Shown in pieces: positions 35,925 through 46,261 of a stretch of DNA of 64,000 bases. Location: NCBI GenBank assembly GCA_964489835.1, contig CAZBBC010000002.1, forward strand, positions 1 through 64,000, in the 5' to 3' direction. The notes below the pieces were generated by a model. That model had not been told where the DNA came from. It did not search any database and worked only from the letters and a program-made list of their open reading frames with translations. The stretch comes from CAZBBC01 sp964489835. Its GTDB lineage: Bacteria > Calditrichota > Calditrichia > JAJRVZ01. Each line of letters begins with the position of its first letter. Position 1 is the stretch's first letter. The position numbers and the translations under genes are program-made.

Positions 35925-36962
35925 ATGACAAACAAAGAATGGAACACTTTATTAGAGATTTTAGATGGAAAACAATTCAATCCTCTTCCTATTGGATTTA
36001 TTATCGATAGCCCATGGCTGCCGGGTTGGGATGGTATCTCAGTAATGGAATACTATTCAAGCGATAATTTATGGCTAAAAGCTAACTTTAATGCAATTGA
36101 TTCCTTCCCGGAAATTATGTTCCTCCCCGGTTTCTGGTCTGAATTTGGGATGTGTACTGAGCCCTCTGCCTTTGGCTCTAAAATGGTATGGAATGAAACC
36201 GAATTACCACACGCCGAAAAAGTTATTCATTCAACTGAAATGATTGATGAATTATCAAAACCAAATGCAGAGAAAGATGGTTTGCTACCATTCGTTATTA
36301 AACGGTTGTTACACCACCAATCAAGAATAAATGAGAGAGGACATTTAATAAAATTTGCTATTTCACGAGGACCGCTAAATATTGCATCCTTTTTGATGGG
36401 GACATCAGAGTTTTTGCTTGCTTTAGTAATGGAACCAGAAAAGATTCATAAACTTTTGACTACGATCTCAGACTTTATTTCTGATTGGTTAAAACATCAG
36501 ATTACTACGTTCCCATCAATCGAAGGGATTTTCCTATTGGATGATATCGTAGGTTTTTTAGGGGATGATGATAACCAGAAGTTTGTCGTGCCATACTTAA
36601 AAAATATTTACGATCAATTTGACGTTCCGGTTAAGTTCTTTCATAATGATGCCGCAGGTAAGATATGTGCACCGTATTTAGAAGAAATCGGTATCAATTT
36701 ATTCAACTTTAGTTTTACTCACTCTATCAGAGAGATGAGAGAACTTTGCGGTGAGAATGTAACTCTACTTGGTAATATTCCTCCGAGAGATGTTCTGGCT
36801 AATGGAACTGCTGAGGATATTGCAAATTCTGTAGTTTCTTCATTGGATGGAGTAACAGATATAAAGCGAATAATCATGTCATGTGGCGGCGGAATGCCAC
36901 CGGATGTTTCGACGGAAAACATTAATGCATTCATCGCTTTAGTAAAATCAAATATTATTTAG
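35925..36962 (+). CDS. Uroporphyrinogen decarboxylase-family protein (URO-D-like, non-haem context)
   Basis: 345 aa, cytosolic. URO-D-family layout: IGFIIDSPWLPG, SRGPLNIASFLMG, FLLDDIVGFLGDDD, FFHNDAAGKICAPYL, and the C-terminal LLGNIPPRDVLANGTAEDI and SCGGGMPPDVSTENI, characteristic of MtaA/CmuA-like and uncharacterised members. The true haem enzyme has a different N-terminal Arg-rich loop, absent here. Members are frequent in sugar loci of uncultured bacteria, possibly as methyl- or C1-transfer enzymes; a demethylation role for methylated sugars is a possibility only. Confidence 0.82.
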   Translation: MTNKEWNTLLEILDGKQFNPLPIGFIIDSPWLPGWDGISVMEYYSSDNLWLKANFNAIDSFPEIMFLPGFWSEFGMCTEPSAFGSKMVWNETELPHAEKVIHSTEMIDELSKPNAEKDGLLPFVIKRLLHHQSRINERGHLIKFAISRGPLNIASFLMGTSEFLLALVMEPEKIHKLLTTISDFISDWLKHQITTFPSIEGIFLLDDIVGFLGDDDNQKFVVPYLKNIYDQFDVPVKFFHNDAAGKICAPYLEEIGINLFNFSFTHSIREMRELCGENVTLLGNIPPRDVLANGTAEDIANSVVSSLDGVTDIKRIIMSCGGGMPPDVSTENINAFIALVKSNII

Positions 36963-37031
36963 CCGATTTTCTGCAATAAAGTATTTAAAGATTCATAAAC
37001 ATCTAATCTATTTGAATAATTCAGGTTAAAT

Positions 37032-39194
37032 ATGAATGCCAATAAAAGTATTGTCGAAAAAATTATTAACCAATCTCTTTTATTCATTCTGTTAGTTGCT
37101 GTATCAAGCGGTTACAGTGCAATATTAATAGCAAATAATGATTCAACAGCCCTAAATACGGAGAGATTGAATGCACATAGCACGGGTAAATTTAAGGGAA
37201 TTGTATTTTATATCTCTCCGGATGGGGATGATGAAAATACCGGGACAAAAAAATACCCCTTTGCTACCCTTGAGCGGGCCAAATTGGCCATTAAAAATAA
37301 TAAAGGTAATCCGGTTATCATATATCTTCGCGAGGGATATTATCCGCTTACTAAATCATTGGTTTTGGAAAAAGAGGATGGTGCAGAACATTTCCCGATC
37401 CTGATTTCCTCATTTCCAGGGGAAAAAGCGCACATCATCGGCGGAAAGAAAATTCATGGTTTTCGGGCACTCGATCCGTTATCGGAAGCCTATAAGAAAA
37501 TTGATCCCGATTTTCGTGATAATATTCTTATGGTTGATCTTAAAAAGGAAGGAATATCAGAGTTTGGGAATCTATCCGCCAGGGGCTTTGGCAGACCTAT
37601 TCAGTCGGCGGGTCTTGAATTGTATTTTAATGAAAAACCGATGACACTGGCACGTTGGCCAAATAAAGATTGGACTACTATCAAGGATGTACCCGAATTT
37701 TTGGATGGCAAGGGTTTTACTTATGATGGGAATCGTCCAATAAGGTGGCTAAATGCGCCTGATCTGTGGCTTCACGGTTATTGGAAATATGATTGGGCGG
37801 ATACCTATGTTAAAATAGCAGATATTGATACTGTAAGTAATACTATTGTAACAGAAGCTCCTTACAGCAACTACCCGTTTACGAAAGGCAAACGGTTTTA
37901 TGCGCTAAATCTGTTGGAAGAGCTGGACGCTCCGGGTGAATGGTATCTGGACAGAGAATCAGGGATGCTGTATTTTTGGCCTCCTTCAGATTTACATGTG
38001 GCAAATGTATTTGTTTCAATTTTACAGGAGCCGTTGATCCAAACGAAAAATCTGAAAAACATTACCTTCAAGGATATGACATTTGAATATACCTGTGGGG
38101 CGGGTATTGAAATAATCGGAGGCAGTCATAATACAATTGAAAGCTGCCTATTATGTAATATTGGTACGGTGGCTATTAGCATTGGCACTCTTGCACCGAA
38201 TCTTGGTGGACTCATTTACCAAAACACACTTTATAACGGAAATGCCGGACATGATAATGGTGTATTAAATTGTAAAATCTATGCTACCGGTGAAGGTGGA
38301 ATAATCCTGGGCGGTGGCGATCGTAGTACATTAACACTAGGTAATAACTTTGCAGTAAATAACAATATTTACGATTGCTCGCGCTGGGTTCGAACCTATC
38401 GGGCAGGAATTTTTATGTATGGGGTGGGTAATATTGTAAAAAATAATCTGATTCATGACCTGCCTCATACAGCGGTATTTTTCTGGGGTAATGAACATCT
38501 GATGGAATATAATGAGATTCATCATGTATGTATGGAAACCGGAGATGCCGGCGCTTTTTATAATGGGCGTGACTGGACCCAGCGAGGGAGCACCATTCGT
38601 CACAATTATTTCCATCATCTGCATGGTGTTGAAGGGCAGGGTGGTTTTACTGATGTGATGGCTGTTTATCTGGATGATTGGGCGAGCGGTACTACCGTTT
38701 TTGGTAACATATTCTATAAAGCAGGCCGCACGGTTATGATTGGTGGTGGCAGGGATAATCTTGTTGAAAACAATATTATCATCGATGGTTCTCCCGCGAT
38801 ACATGTGGATGCCAGAGGAATGGGCTGGGCAAAATATTATTTTAATGGTTCTGATAATACACTGTTTAAACGTCTTGAATCCATTCACCCTGATAAGCCT
38901 CCGTATAGCCAACGATATCCTCAACTTTCTCAGATTCTAAAAGATGATCCGGCCTTACCCAAGGGAAATAGAATTATCCGAAATATCAGTTCCGGTGGCA
39001 AATGGGTTGAATTACATAATGCTGAAACCAAACCGCTGGTATATTTTCAGGATAATAGTGTAGATGTTGATAAGAATTTCTTTCTAAATAAAGATGATTT
39101 GATTCAGATACAATACGATCCAATAATAATTCCTCCCGGATTTAAACCTATTCCTTTCGAGAAGATTGGATTAAATAAAAAAGTTGAACAATAA
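37032..39194 (+). CDS. Exported right-handed beta-helix protein (GH141-like or pectate-lyase-like)
   Basis: 720 aa, signal peptide around residues 1-35. After YISPDGDDENTGTKKYPFATLERA comes a long series of beta-helix coils with repeated asparagines (NNIYDC, VKNNLIHDL, EYNEIHHV, IRHNYFHHL, VFGNIFYKAG, VENNIIIDG). The N-terminal pattern (PFATLERAK..VIIYLREGYYPL..GEKAHIIGGKKI) resembles GH141, which includes an alpha-L-fucosidase acting on pectin RG-II; other beta-helix families cannot be excluded. It starts the third glycan-degradation block. Confidence 0.8.
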   Translation: MNANKSIVEKIINQSLLFILLVAVSSGYSAILIANNDSTALNTERLNAHSTGKFKGIVFYISPDGDDENTGTKKYPFATLERAKLAIKNNKGNPVIIYLREGYYPLTKSLVLEKEDGAEHFPILISSFPGEKAHIIGGKKIHGFRALDPLSEAYKKIDPDFRDNILMVDLKKEGISEFGNLSARGFGRPIQSAGLELYFNEKPMTLARWPNKDWTTIKDVPEFLDGKGFTYDGNRPIRWLNAPDLWLHGYWKYDWADTYVKIADIDTVSNTIVTEAPYSNYPFTKGKRFYALNLLEELDAPGEWYLDRESGMLYFWPPSDLHVANVFVSILQEPLIQTKNLKNITFKDMTFEYTCGAGIEIIGGSHNTIESCLLCNIGTVAISIGTLAPNLGGLIYQNTLYNGNAGHDNGVLNCKIYATGEGGIILGGGDRSTLTLGNNFAVNNNIYDCSRWVRTYRAGIFMYGVGNIVKNNLIHDLPHTAVFFWGNEHLMEYNEIHHVCMETGDAGAFYNGRDWTQRGSTIRHNYFHHLHGVEGQGGFTDVMAVYLDDWASGTTVFGNIFYKAGRTVMIGGGRDNLVENNIIIDGSPAIHVDARGMGWAKYYFNGSDNTLFKRLESIHPDKPPYSQRYPQLSQILKDDPALPKGNRIIRNISSGGKWVELHNAETKPLVYFQDNSVDVDKNFFLNKDDLIQIQYDPIIIPPGFKPIPFEKIGLNKKVEQ

Positions 39195-39297
39195 TTTATA
39201 CCTGCGAGTCAATCCGGAAATAAAAGAAATTTGGTTGATAAAAAAATGAAAGAACTATGACTTAAAATTAAAATATTCTTTATTTGATCTATTAATA

Positions 39298-39412
39298 ACG
39301 CAGCGATGCTGCAATCAAAAAAAGAATCTGTCCACGGATTACACGAATTAACACGGATTAAAACTAAAATAATTATTTATAAATAGTTGCGTCGCTGCGC
39401 CGTTGCGAGAAA
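39298..39412. repeat. Intergenic repeat with GCAGCGATGCTGC and CACGGATTA words
   Basis: The 275-base space between 39194 and 39470 has AACGCAGCGATGCTGCAATC and a CCACGGATTACACG/AACACGGATTAAAAC stretch, then GCGTCGCTGCGCCGTTGCG. The first two parts recur in reverse complement near 50745-50805 (CCGTGGACGAATTC..GATTACAGCATCGCTGCGG). No gene is seen; RBS AAGGA precedes 39470. Confidence 0.7.
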
Positions 39413-39469
39413 TAAATTATCCAGGTTATAATTCACGAATTTATTTTATACGATATAAGGATTTTTAAT

Positions 39470-41272
39470 ATGAAAATTATGAATACAATTTTGAGGTTCA
39501 TTCTGACATTTTTATTCATAGGTTTATTGGCAGTATCCGGTTTATTCTGTCAAAAAGACCCTAATATTGACAGACCCAATATTATTTTAATCATTACGGA
39601 TGATCAGGGTTATGGTGATTTTGGTGTCACCGGAAATCCGCTCATTGCAACACCCAACCTGGATGCCATGGCCGGACGCAGCGCTCAAATGACGAGTTTT
39701 TATGTAAGCCCTGTATGTGCGCCGACCCGCGCTTCGCTGATGACCGGCCGCTATAATTACCGGACCCGGGTAGTTGATACTTTTCTGGGCCGGGCGATGA
39801 TGGATACTGAAGAGGTAACCATTGCCGAGATATTGAAGGCAGCGGGGTATTCTACCGGCATATTTGGTAAATGGCATCTTGGTGATAATTATCCGTTAAG
39901 GCCACAGGACCAGGGATTTGAGGAAGTCCTGGTTCATCGCGGGGGAGGTATCGGGCAGGAATCAGATCCGCCGGGTGGTGAGGGTAAATATACCGATCCG
40001 GTTCTTTTTCATAATGGTTCACAAATACAGGAAAAAGGTTATTGCACCGATATTTATTTTGAACGGGCGATGCAATGGATGCAGAGGATAAGGAAGGAGA
40101 AAAAACCGTTTTTTATATACCTGGCGACCAACGCGCCGCATACTCCGGTCCATGATGTACCCGAACAACTTTATCAGAAATATAAAGCGATGAATCTGGC
40201 CGATGACCAGTTTCCGCAGACAAACGGTCATCCACTTACGAATCAGGATGATCTGGATCGCCGGGCACGAATATATGCGATGATTACCAATATCGATGAC
40301 AATATAGGCCGCCTATTCAGAGAATTAGAACAAGAGGGTTTAACAAAGAATACACTGGTTATATTTATGGTCGATAACGGTCCGAATGGTCAACGTTATG
40401 TAGCCGGGATGCGCGGTCACAAAACAACTGTCTATGAAGGGGGTATCCGTTCGCCGTTATTTATTCACTGGCCGGCCCGATTGAATTCTGAGATGAGGAA
40501 CGATGAAGTTGTCGCCCACATCGATATCCTGCCGACAATTCTGGATGCCTGCAATATTACCGTGCCCATCGGTCTGCCGTTGGATGGAAAAAGTTTTTTT
40601 CCTGTGTTGACCGGACGACTGACAGACTGGCCGGATCGTCCTGTTGTTTTACAGGCACATCGCGGTGACCGGCCGGTTGCCTACAATAATTTCGCCCTGA
40701 GAACGCGGCAATGGAAATTGCTCAATGCCAGTGGTTTTCATCAGGAGCATTTGAAAGGCGAACCCCGTTTTGAATTGTATAACATGATTGACGATCCGTT
40801 GGAAATGCATAATCTTGCTAAAGCGAATCCGAAGATGGTAAACCAGCTAAGAACACAGTATGATCGATGGTTTTATGATGTAAGTCATACCCGGCCGGAT
40901 AATTTTGATCCGCCGAGGATCCCGATTGGATCAAAACACGAAAACCCGGTCGTTCTGACTCGCCAGGATTGGCGAAGAATTGATGAAAATCCCTGGCTGG
41001 AAGAAGCAACTGGTTATTGGCGCCTGGAAGCAGAACAGCCCGGAAAATTTGATATCCTGGTGCGGTTCCGCAATAAAGGTAATGCCGGTTTGGTCAATTT
41101 AACGGTCAGTGGCAAACCGTTTAAACAACCTCTTCCCAAAGAGCAGCGCGAAATTATCTTTAAAAATGTCGAAATTGAGAAAGGCGATGTTGATCTGCAG
41201 GCCTGGTTAAAAATATCCGGAAATAAAAAAGTCGGATCGTGGCAGGTTGAGGTAAAAAAAATTAAGGTATAA
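39470..41272 (+). CDS. Sulfatase (arylsulfatase family S1, Cys-type)
   Basis: Hydrolyses sulfate esters on glycans outside the cytoplasm. 600 aa. N-terminal hydrophobic signal ending GLFC (Cys27). IILIITDDQGYGDFG gives the first metal Asp pair; VCAPTRASLMTGR holds Cys83, the residue converted to formylglycine; GKWHLGD, FIYLATNAPHTPVH and FMVDNGPNG follow in the usual order. A C-terminal beta extension (about 520-600) resembles a carbohydrate-binding add-on. A maturase must be elsewhere. It shows that the target glycan is sulfated. Confidence 0.93.
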   Translation: MKIMNTILRFILTFLFIGLLAVSGLFCQKDPNIDRPNIILIITDDQGYGDFGVTGNPLIATPNLDAMAGRSAQMTSFYVSPVCAPTRASLMTGRYNYRTRVVDTFLGRAMMDTEEVTIAEILKAAGYSTGIFGKWHLGDNYPLRPQDQGFEEVLVHRGGGIGQESDPPGGEGKYTDPVLFHNGSQIQEKGYCTDIYFERAMQWMQRIRKEKKPFFIYLATNAPHTPVHDVPEQLYQKYKAMNLADDQFPQTNGHPLTNQDDLDRRARIYAMITNIDDNIGRLFRELEQEGLTKNTLVIFMVDNGPNGQRYVAGMRGHKTTVYEGGIRSPLFIHWPARLNSEMRNDEVVAHIDILPTILDACNITVPIGLPLDGKSFFPVLTGRLTDWPDRPVVLQAHRGDRPVAYNNFALRTRQWKLLNASGFHQEHLKGEPRFELYNMIDDPLEMHNLAKANPKMVNQLRTQYDRWFYDVSHTRPDNFDPPRIPIGSKHENPVVLTRQDWRRIDENPWLEEATGYWRLEAEQPGKFDILVRFRNKGNAGLVNLTVSGKPFKQPLPKEQREIIFKNVEIEKGDVDLQAWLKISGNKKVGSWQVEVKKIKV

Positions 41273-41303
41273 GGTATAAGAGAATAAGGGAAGGAGATCT
41301 TTT

Positions 41304-43112
41304 ATGAAATATAAAATGACGGTGATAATGTTTGTTCAAATTTTTATACTAAGCACCTTTTTAACTTTTTGTAGCGAGCATCAGTCCTTTTCGGGGAAGG
41401 AAATAGTTTTAAGATTAGAGCCGGGTCCGGAAAATCCACGTAACAGTGAAGGCGATTTTATTAAACTTAGAGATGGGAAAATCCTGTTTATCTATACGCA
41501 TTTTACAGCCGGTTCCGGGGATCATGCCAGCGCCTACCTGGCCGGACGACTCTCCAATGAAGGGGGTAAAATATGGACAACCGAAGATATTCTTGTTTTA
41601 CCCAATGAAGGGGGTATGAATATCATGTCCGTATCGTTGCTACGCTTATCCGATGGCAACATCGCTCTTTTTTATCTGCGGAAAAATTCGGAGAGCGATT
41701 GTATCCCCTATCTACGACTATCTGATGATGAAACGAAAACCTGGAGTGAGCCCAAAAGATGCATTGAACCGACCGGCTACTATGTAATGAATAATGACCG
41801 GGTCGTTCAGTTAAAAAACGGGCGGATTATGCTTCCTGTCGCCCTGCATAAAACCCCTGAAACGGAAAGATTGAGAGGGGCAAAAATCATGTGCTATTAT
41901 TCTGATGATGAGGGTAACACATGGTTACAGTCGTCACTTGTTCCTAACCCGGATAAGATTGTATTACAGGAACCGGGCATTGTGGAACTGAAAAATGGTG
42001 ATTTGATGATGTTCTGCCGTACGAATGCCGGTAGTCAATTTCTGTCTTTTTCAAAGGATCAGGGACTTAGCTGGTCACCGGTGCAGTCCAGTGATATCAA
42101 ATCGCCCATGTCACCGGCTTCGATTAAACGAATTCCTTCTACTGGAGATCTAATGCTTGTCTGGAATAAAAATTATGAGGAAGGCGATCCGGATGGCGGC
42201 AGAAGAACACCGTTTAATCTGGCTGTTTCCAGGGATGAGGGTAAAACCTGGGAAAAAAACAAATACCTCGAAAGTAATCCGAAGGGCTGGTATTGTTATA
42301 CTGCGATTGAATTTCTCGAGGATGGTGTTCTCCTCGGACATTGTGCCGGGGATAGAACCCGGTTTAATGGTTTAGAAACCACTCAGATCACCCGGCTGAG
42401 TCTGGACTGGATTTATAACGATCCCACACCGAATCCGATCATTACTTCTGATAAAAATGGTATAATTAAATTGGGTTGCCCGCTGGAGGAGGCGGAGATT
42501 TATTTTACGTTAGATTCAAGTCTACCGACCAAAACTTCTACACGCTACGAGCAGCCCATAAAAGTTAAAAAGACGACACCTTTATTGATGCAGGCGTATC
42601 ATCCGGATATGACCGCGAGTGAGATTGTTTCAACGAATATCGGCGTTGATGTCTTTCAGGAGGCGCTTAAATTTTCCGGAGAATTGAAACCGGGTCTTAA
42701 ATACGACTATTATGAGGGTAAAGCATTCGTTGTCAATGATATCAAAGACCTACCACTGGTGCGGACATCTGTGGTTCCCCAATTTTCAATAGAATCAAGA
42801 AAAGTGGAAGAAAATTTCGCCTTTGAATACAGTGGATATATTAAAATTCCCATGGATGGTATTTATACTTTTTATCTGTCTTCAAATGATGGCAGTCGTT
42901 TATATTTAAATGGAGATGTCTTTATCGATAATGACGGTCCTCATGGAACTCGGGAGGTATCTAATGCGACTGCCTTGCGCCAGGGTGATTATGCCATCCA
43001 ATTGTCTTATTTTCAGACGGGCGGTGGTCTGTTTTTAAAAGTCTTTTGGAAAGGACCGGATTTTGAGAAAGCAGAAATTCCTGGCTCGGTTTTATTTCAT
43101 GGAATACCATAA
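41304..43112 (+). CDS. Exported sialidase-like propeller with chitobiase-type linker and PA14 domain
   Basis: 602 aa. Signal region ends FLTFC (Cys23). The propeller (about 30-370) has four Asp-box motifs: SDDETKTW, SDDEGNTW, SKDQGLSW and SRDEGKTW, with an Arg-rich start. Residues about 380-445 resemble the small beta domain in chitobiase-like proteins (IYFTLDSSLPTKTS), and 450-600 a PA14 domain (IPMDGIYTFYLSSNDGSRLYLNG). Asp boxes alone do not prove sialic acid as substrate; many such proteins in these loci act on other sugars. RBS AAGGAG strong. Confidence 0.85.
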   Translation: MKYKMTVIMFVQIFILSTFLTFCSEHQSFSGKEIVLRLEPGPENPRNSEGDFIKLRDGKILFIYTHFTAGSGDHASAYLAGRLSNEGGKIWTTEDILVLPNEGGMNIMSVSLLRLSDGNIALFYLRKNSESDCIPYLRLSDDETKTWSEPKRCIEPTGYYVMNNDRVVQLKNGRIMLPVALHKTPETERLRGAKIMCYYSDDEGNTWLQSSLVPNPDKIVLQEPGIVELKNGDLMMFCRTNAGSQFLSFSKDQGLSWSPVQSSDIKSPMSPASIKRIPSTGDLMLVWNKNYEEGDPDGGRRTPFNLAVSRDEGKTWEKNKYLESNPKGWYCYTAIEFLEDGVLLGHCAGDRTRFNGLETTQITRLSLDWIYNDPTPNPIITSDKNGIIKLGCPLEEAEIYFTLDSSLPTKTSTRYEQPIKVKKTTPLLMQAYHPDMTASEIVSTNIGVDVFQEALKFSGELKPGLKYDYYEGKAFVVNDIKDLPLVRTSVVPQFSIESRKVEENFAFEYSGYIKIPMDGIYTFYLSSNDGSRLYLNGDVFIDNDGPHGTREVSNATALRQGDYAIQLSYFQTGGGLFLKVFWKGPDFEKAEIPGSVLFHGIP

Positions 43113-43139
43113 TTATTGCAGCGGTTGCGCCAATTCATA

Positions 43140-43217
43140 ACCCACCCCGTCCCGCTAGCGCGGTCCACCCCTCCCTATCCGGCAAAACCGGACAGGGAGG
43201 GGCTGACGGAGGGCTAA
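43140..43217. repeat. Palindromic repeat, copy of the element at 16793
   Basis: Hairpin CCCCTCCCTATCCGG / CCGGACAGGGAGGGG (43168-43202) with flanks ACCCACCCCGTC and GACGGAGGG, the same arrangement as at 16793-16865 but with a different loop and central arm. It lies in the 139-base space before the GH36-like gene. Confidence 0.85.
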
Positions 43218-43251
43218 AATTAATTATGTCTGAAGAGATGGGGGAAAGCGT

Positions 43252-46233
43252 GTGAGTCTTATGCGAATCAGTTTTATACTCGCTGTTTTTCTGCTAAATA
43301 CTAATTTGAGCCACCCAGGCTGGACAGATGAAAATCGTGAACTTATCGTGCTCAAAGGAAAAACTGACGTTGAAGCGATTTTTGAGGTGCGCGATTCCAC
43401 TTGTCGGTGGATAGCTTACCGGGATGTCGAATCAGGGCGCCGCTGGGATATAAGTGGTCCCTATTTCAGACTCCGGACAAAAGATGGAGATCAAGCTAGT
43501 GGAGATGAAAAAAGATTTACACGCATCATAAAGGACGCCGCAAAGATCACGCTGGAAACAGATCTATCATCTCCGTGGTTGACCGTGAGGCAAATCTATT
43601 CCTTTTGTAAGGATGAGAGAACACTTCGAATCCAAACATCTCTGCGTGCCAGAGGTGAGCCGATAACGATTCAACGGATCGGTCTGCTGGAAATTACTGT
43701 TTTGGGTGAAAAACTACGTCTGACCGGCCCGGATTATGTTTCATCTCCCATTTTTGGTGAACGGATTTTTGCCGGGATTGAGCATCCCTCTGCAGAATGT
43801 CGGGTACATGATGATAGACTTTTTTTAGCGCAATCCTCATACACACCAGTGAATAAGGATTGGGTGGATCTTCCCTCGGCGGTATTCGGTTCCGCTTCCG
43901 ATCAAGATTTTGCAGTGGCAGCTGAGGAGGGTCTCAGACGGGCCTTTATCCGTTATTTAGATGGCGTCCGCATCAGGCCAAAAGACATGCACATTCACTA
44001 TAACGACTGGTGGACAGCGCCTCAACCTTCATCAGAGGAATTTGTTCTTTCAAATATCAATGCATTAAAGAAAAATCTCTTTGACGAGACCGGTTTTTTC
44101 TTCGATTCTTATGCTCTGGATGAAGGCTGGGCCGATCGCCATTCTGTCTGGGAAATCAATAAAGGTAATTTTCCCGATGGATTCAATAAGATTCATGATA
44201 TGCTTAGTCGTATCGGAAGCCGGCCGGGTCTGTGGATTTCCCCGAGTAGCCTCTACCCTAACTCCCTGGACAACCAGTGGCTTTCGGCGCAGGGTTATGA
44301 GGTGACACCTCACGAAAGATTAGGGTTGAATGCTTGCCTTGCTATTGGCGGGAAGTATCAAACTGCGTTCAATAAAGTTCTTCAAAAACATGTGCATAAT
44401 GCTAACCTGGCGCATGTTAAATTTGATGGTTTTGTCCCTTCCTGCAATGTTCCCACACACGGGCATCCAACCGGTTTGGAATCCTATTTTCCTATTGCGG
44501 AAGGTTTGATAGAAGTATTTGACACTCTGCGTGAAATTGATGCTAATATCGCCTTAGAGCCAACCTGTTTTGGCTACCAGGCAAGCCCATGGTGGTTGAT
44601 GCATGTACCTTTCATTATCGGTCCGTTTGGTGATGATAGTCCCAAGGGGCGCTGTCCCTGCCCGGAGTGGATTGAGGCGATGACGACTGCCCGAGACATC
44701 AGGAATCTTGAGGGCAGGAATGCATTCCTGATGCCCGGATCGGCACTTCAATGTTTTGATATTGTTGTTCAGTGTCCCGGGGTATTTCAAAATCACGCGG
44801 TGATGGCCATCGGGCGCGGTCGCTGGTTCATCTCATGTTACATCAATCCTGTCTTTATGGATGCAGAGGAATGGCATTTCTTCGCTGATCTAATGACCTG
44901 GGCCAGACACAATCGCCAGTTACTCCAGGAACCCATGCCGATCGGGGGAAACCCGGCAAATCGTGAACCATATGGTTATGCTTTCCGGAGTTCATCAAAA
45001 GAACTGTTCTGTTTACGCAATCCCTGGATGGAAGAGACCTCCATTATCATTCCAGCTTCACCTCAAAACATCTCTCCACGAGAGATCCGGAGCATATATC
45101 CGAGACGACAAATACTGGCCAGGTTAAATGCAAAAAAAACACTCCCTCCTATTCATCTTGGTCCTTACGAGACAAAGTTTATTGAAATCACTACAATCGA
45201 CCATCGAGAAGTATCAGAAATTGTGAACCAGAAGCATAAATCGGGGGTATCCGTCACCTGGAATCCCAGACAGGTCCCTTCCGTTCAGACTTTCGTTTTC
45301 GAATCCGAGCCGGAACCGTTTGGTCCTTCCTGGTCATGCCCGGAAGGTGATACGAAGGAGATTATCACCTTTAAAGTTGAAGGGAATATTGAAGTAAAGG
45401 GGGCTATTACAACGGACCTGTATGTTCTTTGTGAAGGGAAATCGGTGAAATCTGCCTTTCCTCACTTTGAATTGACCATTGACGGGGTCAGTCCGCCGCT
45501 GGAGATCTCGAGATCGGTTGGTACCTTTTCAGCCGGTGGGTACACGGACGAGGATTGGGTGTGGTTTATAACGCCATTTCCGGAGGGGAGACATCATCTG
45601 GCTCTCGAGACCAGCGCTCTGACAGGTTCTGCAAATTTCGGCGTTTTTCTTCGTGGAACGGTTAAAGTACCTCCATCACTACCCCCATTTGAAAAAGGTC
45701 CGGTTTTTCCATTGTTCCAGCCGGAATCTGTACTATGGTCTCATGTAATTGCCTCACAGGCTGGCAGTGCCGTTGATCTCCTAACACCGCGGGTCATCAC
45801 ACGCTCCATTAAGAAAATTGAAGGCATTTATCTCGATACAATGGAATGGATCAATGCCAGCGTTGGTTGGGGAAAAATCCAGCGAAACCACAGTGTAAAG
45901 GGACAAACCATGACGATGGGTGGACAGATATTTCATCGGGGAATCGGGACACATGCCTATTCCCGCATCGTGTATAAACGCCCTGAAAATTACGAAACAT
46001 TTGCGGCCACCATCGGCTGTGACCAAAAAGCTCTGGTTGGTTCGATTGTATTTGTGATTGAGGGTGATGGAAAAGAACTGTTCAGAAGTCCTGTTCTCCG
46101 GGCAGACAGTATGCCGATGGACATTAATGTTCCGATCAGTGGTATCGATAAGCTTGCTCTGGTTTTGGAGGATGGTGGTGATCGGATTGCTGCAGATCAT
46201 GGTAATTGGGCCAATGCACGCTTTTTGAGATGA
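43252..46233 (+). CDS. GH36/GH27-clan glycosidase with NPCBM domain, exported
   Basis: 993 aa. N-terminal hydrophobic signal (ISFILAVFLLNTNLSHPG). GTG 43252 or ATG 43261 may start it; both follow GGGGGAAAG. After a beta-sandwich (about 25-270) comes a barrel with DSYALDEGWAD, PGLWISPSS, HVKFDGF, in which Asp392 is at the clan-D nucleophile position, and EPTCFGYQASPWWLMH. The last 150 residues are an NPCBM-type galactose-binding domain (GIGTHAYSRIVYK, WANARFLR). The clan covers alpha-galactosidases and alpha-N-acetylgalactosaminidases; linkage not readable. Confidence 0.85.
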   Translation: MSLMRISFILAVFLLNTNLSHPGWTDENRELIVLKGKTDVEAIFEVRDSTCRWIAYRDVESGRRWDISGPYFRLRTKDGDQASGDEKRFTRIIKDAAKITLETDLSSPWLTVRQIYSFCKDERTLRIQTSLRARGEPITIQRIGLLEITVLGEKLRLTGPDYVSSPIFGERIFAGIEHPSAECRVHDDRLFLAQSSYTPVNKDWVDLPSAVFGSASDQDFAVAAEEGLRRAFIRYLDGVRIRPKDMHIHYNDWWTAPQPSSEEFVLSNINALKKNLFDETGFFFDSYALDEGWADRHSVWEINKGNFPDGFNKIHDMLSRIGSRPGLWISPSSLYPNSLDNQWLSAQGYEVTPHERLGLNACLAIGGKYQTAFNKVLQKHVHNANLAHVKFDGFVPSCNVPTHGHPTGLESYFPIAEGLIEVFDTLREIDANIALEPTCFGYQASPWWLMHVPFIIGPFGDDSPKGRCPCPEWIEAMTTARDIRNLEGRNAFLMPGSALQCFDIVVQCPGVFQNHAVMAIGRGRWFISCYINPVFMDAEEWHFFADLMTWARHNRQLLQEPMPIGGNPANREPYGYAFRSSSKELFCLRNPWMEETSIIIPASPQNISPREIRSIYPRRQILARLNAKKTLPPIHLGPYETKFIEITTIDHREVSEIVNQKHKSGVSVTWNPRQVPSVQTFVFESEPEPFGPSWSCPEGDTKEIITFKVEGNIEVKGAITTDLYVLCEGKSVKSAFPHFELTIDGVSPPLEISRSVGTFSAGGYTDEDWVWFITPFPEGRHHLALETSALTGSANFGVFLRGTVKVPPSLPPFEKGPVFPLFQPESVLWSHVIASQAGSAVDLLTPRVITRSIKKIEGIYLDTMEWINASVGWGKIQRNHSVKGQTMTMGGQIFHRGIGTHAYSRIVYKRPENYETFAATIGCDQKALVGSIVFVIEGDGKELFRSPVLRADSMPMDINVPISGIDKLALVLEDGGDRIAADHGNWANARFLR

Positions 46234-46261
46234 GAAATGTTATAAGAATTGATTGGAAATT

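Noticed and set aside
35925..36962. Haem gene hemE
   Set aside because: URO-D fold is present but the N-terminal Arg-rich substrate loop of hemE is not; the context is glycan degradation.
38337..38924. Minus-strand open frame of 195 aa
   Set aside because: Lies entirely within the beta-helix gene; its sequence reflects the complementary asparagine- and glycine-rich coils.
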